DNA of 64,000 nucleotides from the NCBI RefSeq assembly GCF_900130045.1, contig NZ_FQXT01000001.1, positions 787,014-851,013 on the forward strand. The letters are read 5' to 3'. The notes beneath the pieces are model-generated. The model was not told the DNA's origin and searched no databases. It worked only from the letters and a program-made list of their open reading frames with translations. A program made the position numbers and the translations under genes. This DNA is from Leeuwenhoekiella palythoae (GTDB lineage: Bacteria; Bacteroidota; Bacteroidia; Flavobacteriales; Flavobacteriaceae). Shown here in pieces: positions 19,024 through 28,566 of the stretch (positions are counted from its first letter, which is position 1; each line of letters starts with the position of its first letter).

Positions 19024-20133
19024 TTAGCTTTGGGTATACCAATGATACATACGCTCGATTCCCTGAGGTAGTGCAACTTCGTGCCGCCACCCCAAGGCAT
19101 TTAGTTTAGACACATCGGTTAGTTTTTTCATCGTACCATCTGGTTTCTCGGTATTGAAGTAGAGTTCACCTTCAAAACCAACCGTCTTTTTAATTAGCGC
19201 TGCTAGGTCTTTAATCGAGATATCCTCTCCGGTTCCTATGTTGATATGGGTATTGCGGATTTCTGCGGGTTGCCCCTCGACTGCGCTCGGGGTGACATCG
19301 GCAAAGTTTCTGTTCTCCATAATAAAGACGCAGGCATCAGCCATATCTTCACTCCATAAAAATTCGCGCATGGGTTTGCCGGATCCCCAGATCTCTACCC
19401 TCACCTGACCGCTCCCAGAGGGAGAGGAACTTTGAATTCCATATTTAGATAGTATTTCGAGAATCGTAGCTTCAGAGGCATTACCATCCACCCCTTCAAT
19501 GGGCAGTTTATTTAAATCAGCCTTTAGGCTGTCCCAATCTCCGTTCTCTAGGGCTTTTCCTAAATGCATTTTACGAATTAATGCAGGTAACACATGCGAT
19601 TTTTCCAGATCAAAATTATCGTTAGGGCCGTACAAGTTGGTAGGCATCACCGAGATAAAGTTGGTCCCGTATTGCAAATTATAGCTCTCGCACATTTTAA
19701 TACCTGCGATCTTGGCGATTGCATAAGGTTCGTTAGTATACTCCAAAGTATCGGTCAACAGATACTCTTCCTTCATCGGTTGCCGGCAGTTCTTAGGATA
19801 GATACAGGTACTTCCTAAAAACAACAGCTTCTTTACGCTGTGAACATAGGCCTGATGGATCACATTGTTTTGAATCATGAGGTTTTCATAAATAAAATCG
19901 GCTCTATAGGTATTGTTCGCCACGATCCCCCCTACTTTTGCTGCTGCCAAAAACACATAGTCTGGCTGTTCCTCTTGAAAAAAGGCGCTTACCTGAGCTG
20001 CATCTCTCAAGTCCAGTTCACTACTGGTCCGATACACCAAATTGGTATAGCCTTTTTCCTTAAGATTTTTTACGATTGCTGATCCCACCAAACCACGGTG
20101 TCCAGCAACATATATTTTGGCGTCCTTTTGCAT
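19024..20133 (-). CDS. fcl: GDP-L-fucose synthase with repeat-derived insertions
   Basis: SDR epimerase/reductase that converts GDP-4-keto-6-deoxymannose to GDP-L-fucose; 369 residues from ATG 20133. An in-frame TTG at 20148 overlaps gmd and is rejected. The motifs are VAGHRGLVGSAIV, GSTCIYPKN and YAIAKIAG. It is clearly longer than the about 320 residues of E. coli Fcl. Bacteroidota forms already have an extra segment (DLNKLPIEGVDGNASE), but two further stretches, QSSSPSGSGQV and TPSAVEGQPAE, coincide with palindromic REP-like DNA at 19398-19431 and 19273-19296. Both leave the frame open and all SDR motifs intact. It follows gmd by 7 bp. Confidence 0.94.
   Translation of the reverse strand: MQKDAKIYVAGHRGLVGSAIVKNLKEKGYTNLVYRTSSELDLRDAAQVSAFFQEEQPDYVFLAAAKVGGIVANNTYRADFIYENLMIQNNVIHQAYVHSVKKLLFLGSTCIYPKNCRQPMKEEYLLTDTLEYTNEPYAIAKIAGIKMCESYNLQYGTNFISVMPTNLYGPNDNFDLEKSHVLPALIRKMHLGKALENGDWDSLKADLNKLPIEGVDGNASEATILEILSKYGIQSSSPSGSGQVRVEIWGSGKPMREFLWSEDMADACVFIMENRNFADVTPSAVEGQPAEIRNTHINIGTGEDISIKDLAALIKKTVGFEGELYFNTEKPDGTMKKLTDVSKLNALGWRHEVALPQGIERMYHWYTQS
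19273..19296. repeat. REP-like palindrome inside fcl
   Basis: The plus strand reads CCCCTCGACTGCGCTCGGGG followed by TGAC. The same type occurs, often degenerate, in the 24.7-25.0 kb gap (ACTCGATGTGACAA, GCGCAGTCGAGA) and in trpF (CGAGCGCAGTCGAGA). It adds about eight residues (TPSAVEGQ on the minus strand) to Fcl without breaking the frame. Confidence 0.75.
19398..19431. repeat. Second REP-like palindrome inside fcl
   Basis: On the minus strand the segment contains TTCCTCTCCCTCTGGGAGCG followed by GTCAGGTGAGG, which has the look of the widespread CTCTCCC...GGGAG interspersed palindromes of bacterial genomes. It encodes the low-complexity stretch SSSPSGSGQVR between the Bacteroidota-specific segment and the conserved IWGSGKPMREFLWSEDM motif. 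Confidence 0.6.
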
Positions 20134-20140
20134 CTCTTTT

Positions 20141-21253
20141 CTATTCAAAATAATTCATGATACGATACCCACCATCCTTTAAATACTGATCCTTTTTCAT
20201 CAGTTTGAGGTCACTTTGCATCATATCATTCACTAAGTCTTCCAGATCATATTCCGGCACCCAGCCCAATTTTTCTTTGGCTTTGGTCGCATCCCCAATC
20301 AACAGATCCACTTCAGTAGGGCGAAAATATTTGGGATCTACCGCTAAGACTTCTTTGCCTATCTCAAGTTGATATTCCGGATTGACACAGGATTTCACAT
20401 AAGCCTTTTCATCAACGCCTTCGCCTTTAAATTCCAATTCAATACCGGCATGTCCAAAGGCCATTCGTACAAAGTCGCGTACCGGAGTAGTTGTATTCGT
20501 AGCGATCACCCAATCTTCAGCTTCTTCCGCTTGTAAGATCATCCACATCATACGTACATAATCTTTGGCATGCCCCCAATCCCGCTTGGCATCCAGGTTT
20601 CCTAAATAAATTTTATCCTGTAAGCCTAAGGCAATACGTGCAGCAGCGCGGGTGATCTTACGGGTTACAAAAGTTTCTCCCCTGATCGGTGATTCATGAT
20701 TAAACAAAATTCCATTACACGCATACATACCGTAGGCTTCGCGGTAATTTACGGTGATCCAATACGCATACATCTTGGCTACTGCATAGGGTGAACGTGG
20801 ATAAAACGGTGTCTTTTCGGTTTGAGGTACTTCCTGTACTTTCCCGTACAATTCTGAAGTTGATGCTTGATAAATTCGCGTTTTCTCACTCAAGCCCAAT
20901 AAACGCACCGCATCCAAAATACGTAAGGTACCTAGTCCATCCGCATTCCCGGTATATTCCGGAGTTTCAAAAGACACCTGTACATGACTCATCGCGGCCA
21001 GGTTGTAGATCTCATCCGGCTGAATTTCTTGGATCAAACGGATCAAGTTGGTACTGTCGGTCATATCCCCGTAGTGTAAGATAAAATTACGATTTTCCAC
21101 ATGAGGGTCTTGATACAAATGATCAATACGATCCGTATTAAATAAAGATGCCCGTCGCTTAAGACCATGCACCTGATAGCCCTTTTTCAATAAAAATTCG
21201 CTTAAATAAGCCCCGTCTTGTCCGGTCACCCCGGTGATTAATGCTACTTTCAT
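20141..21253 (-). CDS. gmd: GDP-mannose 4,6-dehydratase
   Basis: Converts GDP-D-mannose to GDP-4-keto-6-deoxy-D-mannose, the substrate of the adjacent Fcl. Length is 370 residues. It has the NADP motif [17 protein letters not shown] at residues about 6-22, the catalytic [16 protein letters not shown] and [10 protein letters not shown] pairs, and the signature [20 protein letters not shown]. All match Gmd closely. It lies 47 bp after rmlB and 7 bp before fcl. Confidence 0.97.
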   Translation of the reverse strand: MKVALITGVTGQDGAYLSEFLLKKGYQVHGLKRRASLFNTDRIDHLYQDPHVENRNFILHYGDMTDSTNLIRLIQEIQPDEIYNLAAMSHVQVSFETPEYTGNADGLGTLRILDAVRLLGLSEKTRIYQASTSELYGKVQEVPQTEKTPFYPRSPYAVAKMYAYWITVNYREAYGMYACNGILFNHESPIRGETFVTRKITRAAARIALGLQDKIYLGNLDAKRDWGHAKDYVRMMWMILQAEEAEDWVIATNTTTPVRDFVRMAFGHAGIELEFKGEGVDEKAYVKSCVNPEYQLEIGKEVLAVDPKYFRPTEVDLLIGDATKAKEKLGWVPEYDLEDLVNDMMQSDLKLMKKDQYLKDGGYRIMNYFE

Positions 21254-21300
21254 GTCTATGATTACTAATTGGTCAGCGCATACTAACGCTGCAGTTTATG

Positions 21301-22320
21301 TTACTTTTTGTTAAATATATCTAAATAATATTGAACCCCCTTTTGAATTCCTGTTTCAAAATCTTCTCGAGGCTCCCAACCCAGCTCCCTTTTAATTTTA
21401 TAAGGATCAATCGCATACCTATGATCATGACCTGCCCGATCAGTAACAAAGCGAATTTGCTCTACATAACTACCTCGAACTTTGGGTTGTATACGATCCA
21501 ATACCTTACAAATATACTTGGCAATATTTGTGTTAGTCCATTCGGCATCTCCACCAATACAATAGGTTTCCCCGGCATTCCCGTGCTTAAACACAAGGGC
21601 CACCGCCTTGCAATGATCCAAGACATACAACCAATCCCGTACGTTTTTCCCATCCCCATAAATGGGGATTGCCTCTCCTGCAAGCGCTTTGCGAATAATA
21701 GTTGGAATGAGCTTTTCCGTATGTTGCTTAGGGCCATAATTGTTAGAGCAGTTGGTAATGACCGTATTCAATCCGTAGGTATGGTGATAACTACGCACCA
21801 GCATATCCGCCGAAGCCTTACTCGCACTATACGGGGAATTAGGTGCATACGGGCTGGCTTCAGTAAAAGATCCGGTAGCACCAAGACTCCCATAGACCTC
21901 ATCGGTAGAAATCTGATGAAAACGCGCAAGTGCAAAGCCCCTTTTATAGACAAAAGGCGCTTCCATCCAAAAGCGATAGGCTACATCCAAAAGCGTAAAA
22001 GTTCCGGTTACATTGGTTTCGATAAAAACCCCGGGATTGTTGATACTATTATCTACGTGCGACTCTGCTGCAAAATGAATCACTCCGGTAAATTGATGTT
22101 GCTCAAAGAGTTGCTCCAACAATTTCCGATCACAGATCGTACCGTGTACAAAATCATACCTAGGGTGTTCCTCAACTTCTTTAAGGTTGTCTAAACTACC
22201 AGCATAAGTTAACGCATCAAGATTTACAATATGCACCTTAGGATGCGCCTCTAGATAATAAGGGATAAAATTAGAACCAATAAAACCGGCTCCTCCGGTA
22301 ACTAAAATACGCGTGTTCAT
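21301..22320 (-). CDS. rmlB: dTDP-glucose 4,6-dehydratase
   Basis: Second enzyme of dTDP-L-rhamnose synthesis, 339 residues. The ATG at 22320 overlaps the rmlD stop as ATGA; an upstream in-frame start at 22347 is rejected because [15 protein letters not shown] is the family start. Catalytic features are FAAESHVDNSI, HQISTDEVYGSLG and YSASKASADMLVRSY (YxxxK). C-terminal DHRYAIDPYKIKRELGW is conserved. Operon order is rmlA-rmlC-rmlD-rmlB. Confidence 0.97.
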   Translation of the reverse strand: MNTRILVTGGAGFIGSNFIPYYLEAHPKVHIVNLDALTYAGSLDNLKEVEEHPRYDFVHGTICDRKLLEQLFEQHQFTGVIHFAAESHVDNSINNPGVFIETNVTGTFTLLDVAYRFWMEAPFVYKRGFALARFHQISTDEVYGSLGATGSFTEASPYAPNSPYSASKASADMLVRSYHHTYGLNTVITNCSNNYGPKQHTEKLIPTIIRKALAGEAIPIYGDGKNVRDWLYVLDHCKAVALVFKHGNAGETYCIGGDAEWTNTNIAKYICKVLDRIQPKVRGSYVEQIRFVTDRAGHDHRYAIDPYKIKRELGWEPREDFETGIQKGVQYYLDIFNKK

Positions 22321-23180
22321 CCGGTAGCCTGTAATTGCGAGATACAACGCGTCAAGCTGCTATTCCAATAGGGCAACCTGACTTTAAAATCTTTTTGCGT
22401 ACGTTCAGTATCCAACACCGAGTAATAAGGTCGTGCAGCCGGAGTAGCATACGCACTAGCTGGTATAGGAGCAACACGGCAGGCACTTTTGGAGTTTTGC
22501 ATGATATGTACCGCTAGATCATACCAGGAGCATAGTCCGGCATTGGCATAATGATAGGTTTCGGTTTGTGAAGACTCAAAGTCTAAAAGTTGGGTAACAA
22601 TAAACCTTGCCAGATCTTCTGCACAGGTAGGACGCCCCACCTGATCAGCAACCACCTGTACCTCCTCTTGTAATTGACCTAAGCGAAGCATAGTTTTTAC
22701 AAAATTACTCCCATACACCGAATACAGCCACGACGTACGTAATATTAGGCTGTTGGGCAAGGCTAAAGCGCGCAAAGCCTCTTCTCCCTCCCATTTAGAA
22801 CGCCCATACACATTAATAGGACCGCAAGCCGCAGTGGTGGGATACGGGCGATACGCCTGCCCATCAAAAACATAATCGGTGGAAAGATGGATGAGACGCA
22901 CCGAAAAGCGTTTACAAATACGTCCCAGGTTGGCGACCACATCCCTATTGAGTTCATAAGCAGCTTCAGCATAGATTTCAGCTGCATCCACCGCCGTATA
23001 CGCGGCACAGTTAATGACGGTTTGTATACGATTTTGTTCTACAAATTGCGCTACCATAGCTATATCCCTAAGATCCAGCTGTTCGCGGGTGGTAAAACAG
23101 AAGCTAGGATCTTCCTTTTTTAAGGCCTGTAAACAGCGCCCCAATTGTCCGTTAGCTCCGGTAACCCAAACCCTATTCAT
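22317..23180 (-). CDS. rmlD: dTDP-4-dehydrorhamnose reductase
   Basis: Last step of dTDP-L-rhamnose synthesis, 287 residues. It has the NAD(P)H motif VTGANGQLGRCLQ at residues 5-17, NCAAYTAVDAAE near 60, STDYVFDG near 100 and the catalytic VYGRSKWEGE near 128. The ATG at 23180 overlaps the rmlC stop by four bases. The sequence is normal for the RmlD family with no odd features. Confidence 0.96.
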   Translation of the reverse strand: MNRVWVTGANGQLGRCLQALKKEDPSFCFTTREQLDLRDIAMVAQFVEQNRIQTVINCAAYTAVDAAEIYAEAAYELNRDVVANLGRICKRFSVRLIHLSTDYVFDGQAYRPYPTTAACGPINVYGRSKWEGEEALRALALPNSLILRTSWLYSVYGSNFVKTMLRLGQLQEEVQVVADQVGRPTCAEDLARFIVTQLLDFESSQTETYHYANAGLCSWYDLAVHIMQNSKSACRVAPIPASAYATPAARPYYSVLDTERTQKDFKVRLPYWNSSLTRCISQLQATG

Positions 23181-23749
23181 CGATACAGCGAAGTATTGGA
23201 GTCAAAGACTTCAGCTTCCGCTAAAGACGGCCAGGCCTGATCTTTGCTTGAAAGTTGATGTGTATCAACAGGCAACTGCCAGTTGATGTTTAGTTGTGTA
23301 TCTCCATAGTATACACCTCGTTCGGCTTTTGGCGCATAATAAGCATCGGACTTATAGGCCACTACCGCGGTAGAAGAAAGTACCGCGAAACCATGTGCAA
23401 AACCTTTGGGTATCAGCAGTTGTTGTTTGTTTTGCGCATCCAACACAACAGCTACGTGCTGCCCAAACGTGGAAGCCTCTTGCCTGAGATCCACGGCCAC
23501 ATCCAGAATACGACCATGTAACACGCGTACTAATTTTGTTTGAGCATACGGCGCTTGCTGGTAATGCAACCCACGTACCACCCCATAGCGCGATTGAGAT
23601 TCGTTATCCTGACAGAAATTAATAGCAAAACCTAAAAAAGCATCCAAAGCATCCTGCCGAAAGCTTTCCATAAAATAGCCCCGTGCATCCGTATGCAGCT
23701 TTGGCGTACAAAGAATGACTTCGGGAATAGGACAGCGTTCAAAATGCAT
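23177..23749 (-). CDS. rmlC: dTDP-4-dehydrorhamnose 3,5-epimerase
   Basis: Cupin-fold epimerase, 190 residues from the ATG at 23749, one base after the rmlA stop at 23751; an in-frame upstream start at 23794 would extend into rmlA and is rejected. Signatures are GYFMESFRQD, FCQDNESQSRYGVVRGLHYQ (active-site His), LDVAVDLRQ and PKGFAHGFAVL. It provides dTDP-4-keto-L-rhamnose to RmlD. Confidence 0.96.
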   Translation of the reverse strand: MHFERCPIPEVILCTPKLHTDARGYFMESFRQDALDAFLGFAINFCQDNESQSRYGVVRGLHYQQAPYAQTKLVRVLHGRILDVAVDLRQEASTFGQHVAVVLDAQNKQQLLIPKGFAHGFAVLSSTAVVAYKSDAYYAPKAERGVYYGDTQLNINWQLPVDTHQLSSKDQAWPSLAEAEVFDSNTSLYR

Positions 23750-23750
23750 A

Positions 23751-24629
23751 CTAGTTCCTTGCGGCACGTTGAAGTAAATACTGCCCGTAAGCATTGTTTT
23801 CCAAACCTTGCGCTAAAGTTTGCAATTGAAATTTGGTAATATAACCTTGATCGTAAGCGATCTCTTCAATACAAGCCACCTTAAGACCTTGCCGTTTTTC
23901 TATCGTATGAATAAAGTTAGAAGCCTCTAGCAACGACTCGTGAGTACCGGTATCCAGCCAAGCATATCCTCTTCCCAGCAAGCTTACGTGCAAGGCATTA
24001 GCTTCACGATACAGTTCATTGATACTGGTAATTTCCAATTCTCCTCGGGCACTGGGTTGCACCTGCTGCGCATACTGCACCACCGAATTGGGATAGAAAT
24101 ACAAGCCGGTCACCGCGTAATTGCTTTTAGGGTGTTTGGGTTTTTCTTCGATACTCAGCACCTTCCCGTTTGCATCAAAGGCCACCACCCCGTATCGGGA
24201 GGCCTCCTGTACTTGATACCCAAATACCGTCGCCAACTTTTGGGTTTGCAAACGCTGCCGGGCGTGCTTAAGTTTTTCGGTAAGTCCGTCTCCGTAAAAC
24301 AGATTATCCCCCAGCACCATACATACATCATCAGCACCAATAAATCCTGCACCTAAAATAAAAGCCTGCGCCAAGCCCTCAGGCTTTGGCTGTTCTTGAT
24401 AAGAAATATGTAAGCCTAAAGCACTGCCATCTCCAAATAAGCGCTCAAATTGTGACACATCCTGCGGCGTACTGATAATCAGAATCTCCCGAATCCCGGC
24501 CAACATCAATACCGATAGCGGGTAATAGATCATCGGCTTATCATATACATTCAAAAGCTGTTTAGAAACAGCTTTAGTAATAGGATACAAGCGTGTCCCC
24601 GAACCTCCTGCTAGGATGATGCCTTTCAT
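23751..24629 (-). CDS. rmlA: Glucose-1-phosphate thymidylyltransferase
   Basis: First enzyme of the rhamnose branch, 292 residues. The nucleotidyl-transfer motif [16 protein letters not shown] lies at the N-terminus, with [26 protein letters not shown] and [20 protein letters not shown] further on. It makes dTDP-glucose from glucose-1-phosphate and dTTP. It is the first gene of the tight run rmlA to cysC, which follows a 643-bp non-coding gap, so a promoter in that gap is possible. Confidence 0.97.
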   Translation of the reverse strand: MKGIILAGGSGTRLYPITKAVSKQLLNVYDKPMIYYPLSVLMLAGIREILIISTPQDVSQFERLFGDGSALGLHISYQEQPKPEGLAQAFILGAGFIGADDVCMVLGDNLFYGDGLTEKLKHARQRLQTQKLATVFGYQVQEASRYGVVAFDANGKVLSIEEKPKHPKSNYAVTGLYFYPNSVVQYAQQVQPSARGELEITSINELYREANALHVSLLGRGYAWLDTGTHESLLEASNFIHTIEKRQGLKVACIEEIAYDQGYITKFQLQTLAQGLENNAYGQYLLQRAARN

Positions 24630-24668
24630 TAAAACAGTACCATTTTTAACATTTTAAAACTTCTTGTC

Positions 24669-24947
24669 AGTTCGCGCAGTCGAGAACTCCAAGCAATACA
24701 AATCTCGATTAATCCAATATTGCCACTCAAAAACGCTTCTCGATACAAATTAAGTTCCTTTAACACTCCGATCAATCCACTCGAAGTGACAAACTAGGTC
24801 AGTTCTAGTGATGTTAGAGCGCCCAAGCGCGAAAACATAGTATCGAGAACTCCAGCGCTAATCCTAAATTGAACAGCTTTACTTGTAATTCTTCTCGATA
24901 CAAATTAAACTCCTTTAACACTCCGCTTAATTCACTCGATGTGACAA
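24669..24947. repeat. Two diverged tandem units in the rmlA-ugd gap
   Basis: The gap 24630-25272 has no gene. It holds two related units, about 24669-24794 and 24839-24947. Each has TCGAGAACTCC at the left and a matching block beginning CTTCTCGATACAAATTAA, continuing with CCTTTAACACTCCG and ending in CACTCGA-GTGACAA (24736-24794 and 24891-24947). The ends resemble the palindromes embedded in fcl and trpF. No open frame of note is present. Confidence 0.75.
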
Positions 24948-25009
24948 GTATCGGTTGCATAAAAAGGCACTAAAACTAATTTTAATTAGATAGCATTTTA
25001 CGGCCTATA

Positions 25010-25168
25010 GAAAAGGACTCGTAAAATTTGAAATGAGCTCTTCGTGAAATTTCCTTTTGTTTGACCCAGAGGGGAGTTAAGGAAATTTAGAAGGCGAATG
25101 ATAAATTTAGAGTCGTTTTCTTAAGCCTAGCGTTTTTTGGTTCTTTTTTTGGCAATGCAAAAAAGAAC
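25010..25168 (+). repeat. Structured interspersed element, diverged copy F
   Basis: An outer stem can be drawn between GGACTCGTAAAATTT (about 25016-25030) and AAATTTAGAGTCGTTTTC, and a terminal hairpin GTTCTTTTTTT/AAAAAAGAAC with loop containing GGCAATGC lies at 25139-25168. Layout (long enclosed stem, then a separate A/T-rich hairpin) matches the better copies at 28240, 29517, 29970 and 38852, but primary sequence is diverged. Confidence 0.5.
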
Positions 25169-25272
25169 ATATGCCCGTTATAATCCTATCTGAAAACAGT
25201 TCGTAGGGCCTGAAAATTCTCAGTTGCTTCTCACCATAGCTTACCTAGAGCTTAAAGCCATTGCAAGCCATC

Positions 25273-26667
25273 TTAACTCCCTATCGCATAAAACTCAAAT
25301 CCTAGATCCGTCAAAGCCTCTTTATCTAACAAGCGACGTCCATCAAACAAAAATGCCGGTTTAAGCATGTGTGTATAGATCGCTTCCCAATCTAAGGTTT
25401 TAAATTCGTCCCATTCGGTCATCACGGCGACAGCATGTGCTTCTGCACAAGCAGCTTCTGCCGTATTCACCACAGTGATCAGCTTACGGTTTTCTTCTTC
25501 AGAACGCGTCCCCAGATAATCCAGATCTGCCAGGATCTGTTCTTGGGTCACTTTAGGATCATACACCACGATCTCGGCTTGCTCATTCAGTAAATAGTCA
25601 GCCACATAGATGGCTGCAGATTCGCGGGTATCATTCGTATCTTTTTTAAATGCCCAGCCCAAAAGTGCTATTTTCTTTCCGGAAACCGTATTGAACAAGG
25701 TTTTAACGATCTTAGCAGCAAAACGGCGTTTTTGATGATCGTTCATCAAGATCACCTGCTCCCAATAATCGGCCACTTCATTCAAACCAAAAGACTTGGC
25801 GATATACACCAAATTCAAGATATCCTTTTGAAAACATGAGCCTCCAAAACCTACTGAAGCTTTCAAGAATTTAGGTCCAATCCGGCTGTCCATCCCAATG
25901 GCTTTAGCCACCTCCTGCACATCGGCTTCCGTCACTTCACAGAGTTCAGACATCGCATTGATGCTCGATACCCGCTGCGCCAAAAAGGCATTGGCGGTTA
26001 ATTTAGAAAGTTCGGAAGACCATACATTGGTGGTCAAAATATTATCCGGGGTCACCCAATGTGCATACACATCCACCAAGGCTTGAATGGCTTCCCGCCC
26101 TTTTTCCGAATCCAGATCTCCCCCGATCAACACGCGATCGGGCTTATGCAAATCGGTCACCGCGGTTCCCTCTGCTAAAAATTCAGGATTCGATAAAATC
26201 TGAAAGTTCACACCATTCCCGGTATTATCCAAAATACGCTTTAAGGCTTCGGCCGTACGTACGGGTAAGGTAGATTTCTCAACAATGATCTTATCATTCT
26301 TCGCTACCCGTGCGATTTGCCGTGCACACAACTCAATATACTTCAGATCGGCAGCCATGCCTTTACCCATCCCGTAGGTCTTAGTAGGGGTATTCACCGA
26401 AATAAAGATCATATCGGCTGCATCGATCGCAGCATCCACATCCGTTGAAAAAAACAGGTTGCGACCGCGCGCCTCAGCCACCACCTCAGAAAGTCCCGGC
26501 TCATAGATCGGGATTTGTTCTACATCAGGATCGTTCCAGGCTGCAATACGTTTTTCGTTAATATCGACCACCGTCACGGTTATTTCCGGTGATTTTTGGG
26601 CGATGATCGCCATTGTAGGACCGCCTACATACCCGGCGCCAATACAACAGATATTTTTAACTTTCAT
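25273..26667 (-). CDS. UDP-glucose 6-dehydrogenase
   Basis: Oxidises UDP-glucose to UDP-glucuronate with NAD. Length is 464 residues. The Rossmann motif [16 protein letters not shown] is at the N-terminus; [30 protein letters not shown] and [12 protein letters not shown] follow, and the catalytic cysteine is in [10 protein letters not shown] (about residue 275). C-terminal [17 protein letters not shown] is conserved. The GMAADLKY region and length recall the larger, eukaryote-like UGDH group also found in Bacteroidota. It feeds the UDP-xylose synthase at the left end of the locus. Confidence 0.96.
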   Translation of the reverse strand: MKVKNICCIGAGYVGGPTMAIIAQKSPEITVTVVDINEKRIAAWNDPDVEQIPIYEPGLSEVVAEARGRNLFFSTDVDAAIDAADMIFISVNTPTKTYGMGKGMAADLKYIELCARQIARVAKNDKIIVEKSTLPVRTAEALKRILDNTGNGVNFQILSNPEFLAEGTAVTDLHKPDRVLIGGDLDSEKGREAIQALVDVYAHWVTPDNILTTNVWSSELSKLTANAFLAQRVSSINAMSELCEVTEADVQEVAKAIGMDSRIGPKFLKASVGFGGSCFQKDILNLVYIAKSFGLNEVADYWEQVILMNDHQKRRFAAKIVKTLFNTVSGKKIALLGWAFKKDTNDTRESAAIYVADYLLNEQAEIVVYDPKVTQEQILADLDYLGTRSEEENRKLITVVNTAEAACAEAHAVAVMTEWDEFKTLDWEAIYTHMLKPAFLFDGRRLLDKEALTDLGFEFYAIGS

Positions 26668-26682
26668 AAAAGATATTTATTT

Positions 26683-26706
26683 CATTCCCTTGAAGAAGGG
26701 AATCTC
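26683..26706 (+). repeat. GAAG-loop hairpin, variant ATTCCCTT/AAGGGAAT
   Basis: Perfect 8-bp stem ATTCCCTT/AAGGGAAT around a GAAG loop, flanked by C on the left and CTC on the right. It belongs to the hairpin family also found in the trp operon gaps, with a different stem sequence but the same loop and flanks. It lies between the Wzi gene and ugd. Confidence 0.75.
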
Positions 26707-26712
26707 TCAAGA

Positions 26713-28104
26713 CTATAGACTAAAATTATACCTATACCCCAAGCCTACACCCAGGGTGTTCTGTACACGATCACTCCAATCGAGTCCTAAAGTTCCGGTA
26801 AAAACTCCAAAAGCAGTAGCATAACGCAACTCCCCATAACTGTAAAGCGCGTGCTCCCGGGGTTGATAAGAAATATTATAAGTACCCAAATTAGTCACAT
26901 AGCTCAACTTCCCACGATACTGCAACTTGCCAAAACTTCCGGTAGCACCTAAGTGCACCACATAACTACGGTCATTTACATTACGCTGCCCATAGACTCC
27001 GGGGATAATAAAGGGCAATCCAATAATACGGTTTTGATAATTCCAACCGCTTTGATAAATTCCATTCCAAAAATAGCTATCACCCCCACTAAAAGACCCA
27101 CCGTTACTCGCATCTCCAAAACGCCCACTTTGCGAAACGGTTTGTACATATTCTAGGTCTAGCGCATCCAACCACGAGATCCCTTCGGGTTCTAAATATG
27201 CCCCCCAAACCCCATCGGGAAAGTTACTCAACTCGATCCCCGAGGTATCTTCAAATAGACTTTGATGATAGAGTTTCAGGTAAAAGGTAGGGCGGGTGAA
27301 TTCGTACGCGAGTTCATACGACCCCAGACCATTCCCCAAACTATTGATTTGATCTCCTCCAAAAGCTCCGGATCCGGCAGAAGCCCCCTGACCAAAAAAG
27401 ATATTGATCAAATTCTTAAAGTCGGTAGGTTGTTCACCATACACTGGTGAAGTCCCGCCGAATTGCACATAATGCTTCATACTGCCACTCAGACGGTCTC
27501 CAGGACTGAACACCAAAGCCAACTCCAGACTCTTGTGATGTACTTGTGCGTTGCTTACATACCGATCTTCTTCTAAAAAATAGTGCCCAAAAGTTGCCGA
27601 GGCCTCCAACCACTTGAAGACTTTTAAGGGTTTCAGCATACGGATATAGATCCCGGGTAAGGCTCTAGCGTTGTTACTCCATACAATATCGCCATCTACG
27701 CTCGAGATTCCGTTGAGTTGACGCTCCCGGTGTTTTAACCCTGCATTGGCTTCTATCCACTTCCAGGTATAGGTAGCATAAAGCTCATCGGCCTTAACCC
27801 CATCATAGATCCCGTCATTAGCCAAAAGTCCCCCACCAATTTCAAGACGATGGTTTTCATTAAAGCGGGTCGCATAGGCCACCTGAGCTAATCCCAAAAC
27901 ATTAGTCTCAGCATCCAGCCTTCCATATTGGTTGCTGTACATCCAAAACGGATTTTCCGATCCGGTTGCGGCAAGTCCACGCCCGCTGATCGACAACTGC
28001 AGCCCCTCAAGCTCTTGCGCTTGCCCATACGACACAGAAGCACCTCCTATGAGCGTTAGGGTTAGCAGCAGGCTGTTTATTCTTTTTTGCAGAAACCTAT
28101 TCAA
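26713..28104 (-). CDS. Capsule assembly Wzi-family outer membrane protein
   Basis: Predicted outer membrane beta-barrel of 463 residues with a signal peptide (basic start, LLLTLTLIGGASVSYGQAQ). The mature N-terminus LQLSISGRGLAATGSENPFWMYSNQYG and repeated amphipathic strands ending GVGLGYRYNFSL fit the Wzi/CAPS_assemb_Wzi family, which helps anchor capsule at the cell surface. The start is TTG at 28104. It sits between ugd (45 bp) and a 462-bp gap carrying a structured repeat. Confidence 0.85.
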   Translation of the reverse strand: MNRFLQKRINSLLLTLTLIGGASVSYGQAQELEGLQLSISGRGLAATGSENPFWMYSNQYGRLDAETNVLGLAQVAYATRFNENHRLEIGGGLLANDGIYDGVKADELYATYTWKWIEANAGLKHRERQLNGISSVDGDIVWSNNARALPGIYIRMLKPLKVFKWLEASATFGHYFLEEDRYVSNAQVHHKSLELALVFSPGDRLSGSMKHYVQFGGTSPVYGEQPTDFKNLINIFFGQGASAGSGAFGGDQINSLGNGLGSYELAYEFTRPTFYLKLYHQSLFEDTSGIELSNFPDGVWGAYLEPEGISWLDALDLEYVQTVSQSGRFGDASNGGSFSGGDSYFWNGIYQSGWNYQNRIIGLPFIIPGVYGQRNVNDRSYVVHLGATGSFGKLQYRGKLSYVTNLGTYNISYQPREHALYSYGELRYATAFGVFTGTLGLDWSDRVQNTLGVGLGYRYNFSL

Positions 28105-28239
28105 TTTATAATCTTTTAAAGTTTTGATTGCGCTTCACTTGTCCTTTTGGAAGGCTTCTCTCTATTTTAAAACTTCAGACAGATTGTTTAAAGTCCGTTT
28201 TTAAGTCCTTCTTTTCTAATTTAACTCAATGCTATTCTA

Positions 28240-28394
28240 CCTCGGTTCAGAATAGCTGTAGGAAGCTCCGAAAGAAAGGAGCGATAGCGACGCGGAGCTG
28301 ACAAAGCGATTTTGCCTTATTAGGCAAAAATTCCTAAGCGAGGGGGTCTTTTCTTTTGTTACTTTTCTTTGGACAAGCAAAGAAAAGTAAAAGA
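28240..28394 (+). repeat. Structured interspersed element, copy A
   Basis: It fills much of the gene-free gap 28105-28566. The outer stem is CCTCGGTT (28240) against AAGCGAGG; inside are GCTCCG/CGGAGC and the hairpin TTTTGCC-TTATTA-GGCAAAA. After the outer stem comes CTTTTCTTTTG and a terminal hairpin TTACTTTTCTTTG/CAAAGAAAAGTAA with loop GACAAG. The same layout with different but still pairing stems occurs at 29517, 29970 and 38852. Confidence 0.85.
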
Positions 28395-28506
28395 TTTCCA
28401 TGGCTCCGCCGCGTCACCCCCATTTTTCTAATGAAAAGCAACCTGCCTCAACAACAAACTTTATTAAGCAACGCTACCAAGCACTAAAAGCTTTAGCGGT
28501 ACTCAT

Positions 28507-28533
28507 AAAAAGACCTCCCTAGAAAGGAGGCTA
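28507..28533 (-). terminator. Putative intrinsic terminator just after upxY
   Basis: Read on the minus strand: GCCTCC, a 7-nt loop TTTCTAG, GGAGGT, then CTTTTTA. It lies 34 bp after the upxY stop and ahead of the Wzi gene. The stem is short but G+C-rich and is followed by a T run. It would stop transcripts before the polysaccharide genes unless antitermination occurs. Confidence 0.6.
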
Positions 28534-28566
28534 TACGCGCTAACGGTTCGCAGCGCTATATCGTAT

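Noticed and set aside
19024-20133. fcl as a pseudogene because of two repeat insertions
   Set aside because: The frame is intact and all SDR motifs are present, so the protein is probably functional.
21331-22194. 287-codon open frame on the plus strand
   Set aside because: Antisense to rmlB; its protein is low in family-like features and is a by-product of rmlB codon use.
28240-28394. Structured element as a simple intrinsic terminator of upxY or the Wzi gene
   Set aside because: It keeps the same plus-strand orientation whichever way genes run, and its terminal hairpin is A/T-rich, so termination is not its likely main role.
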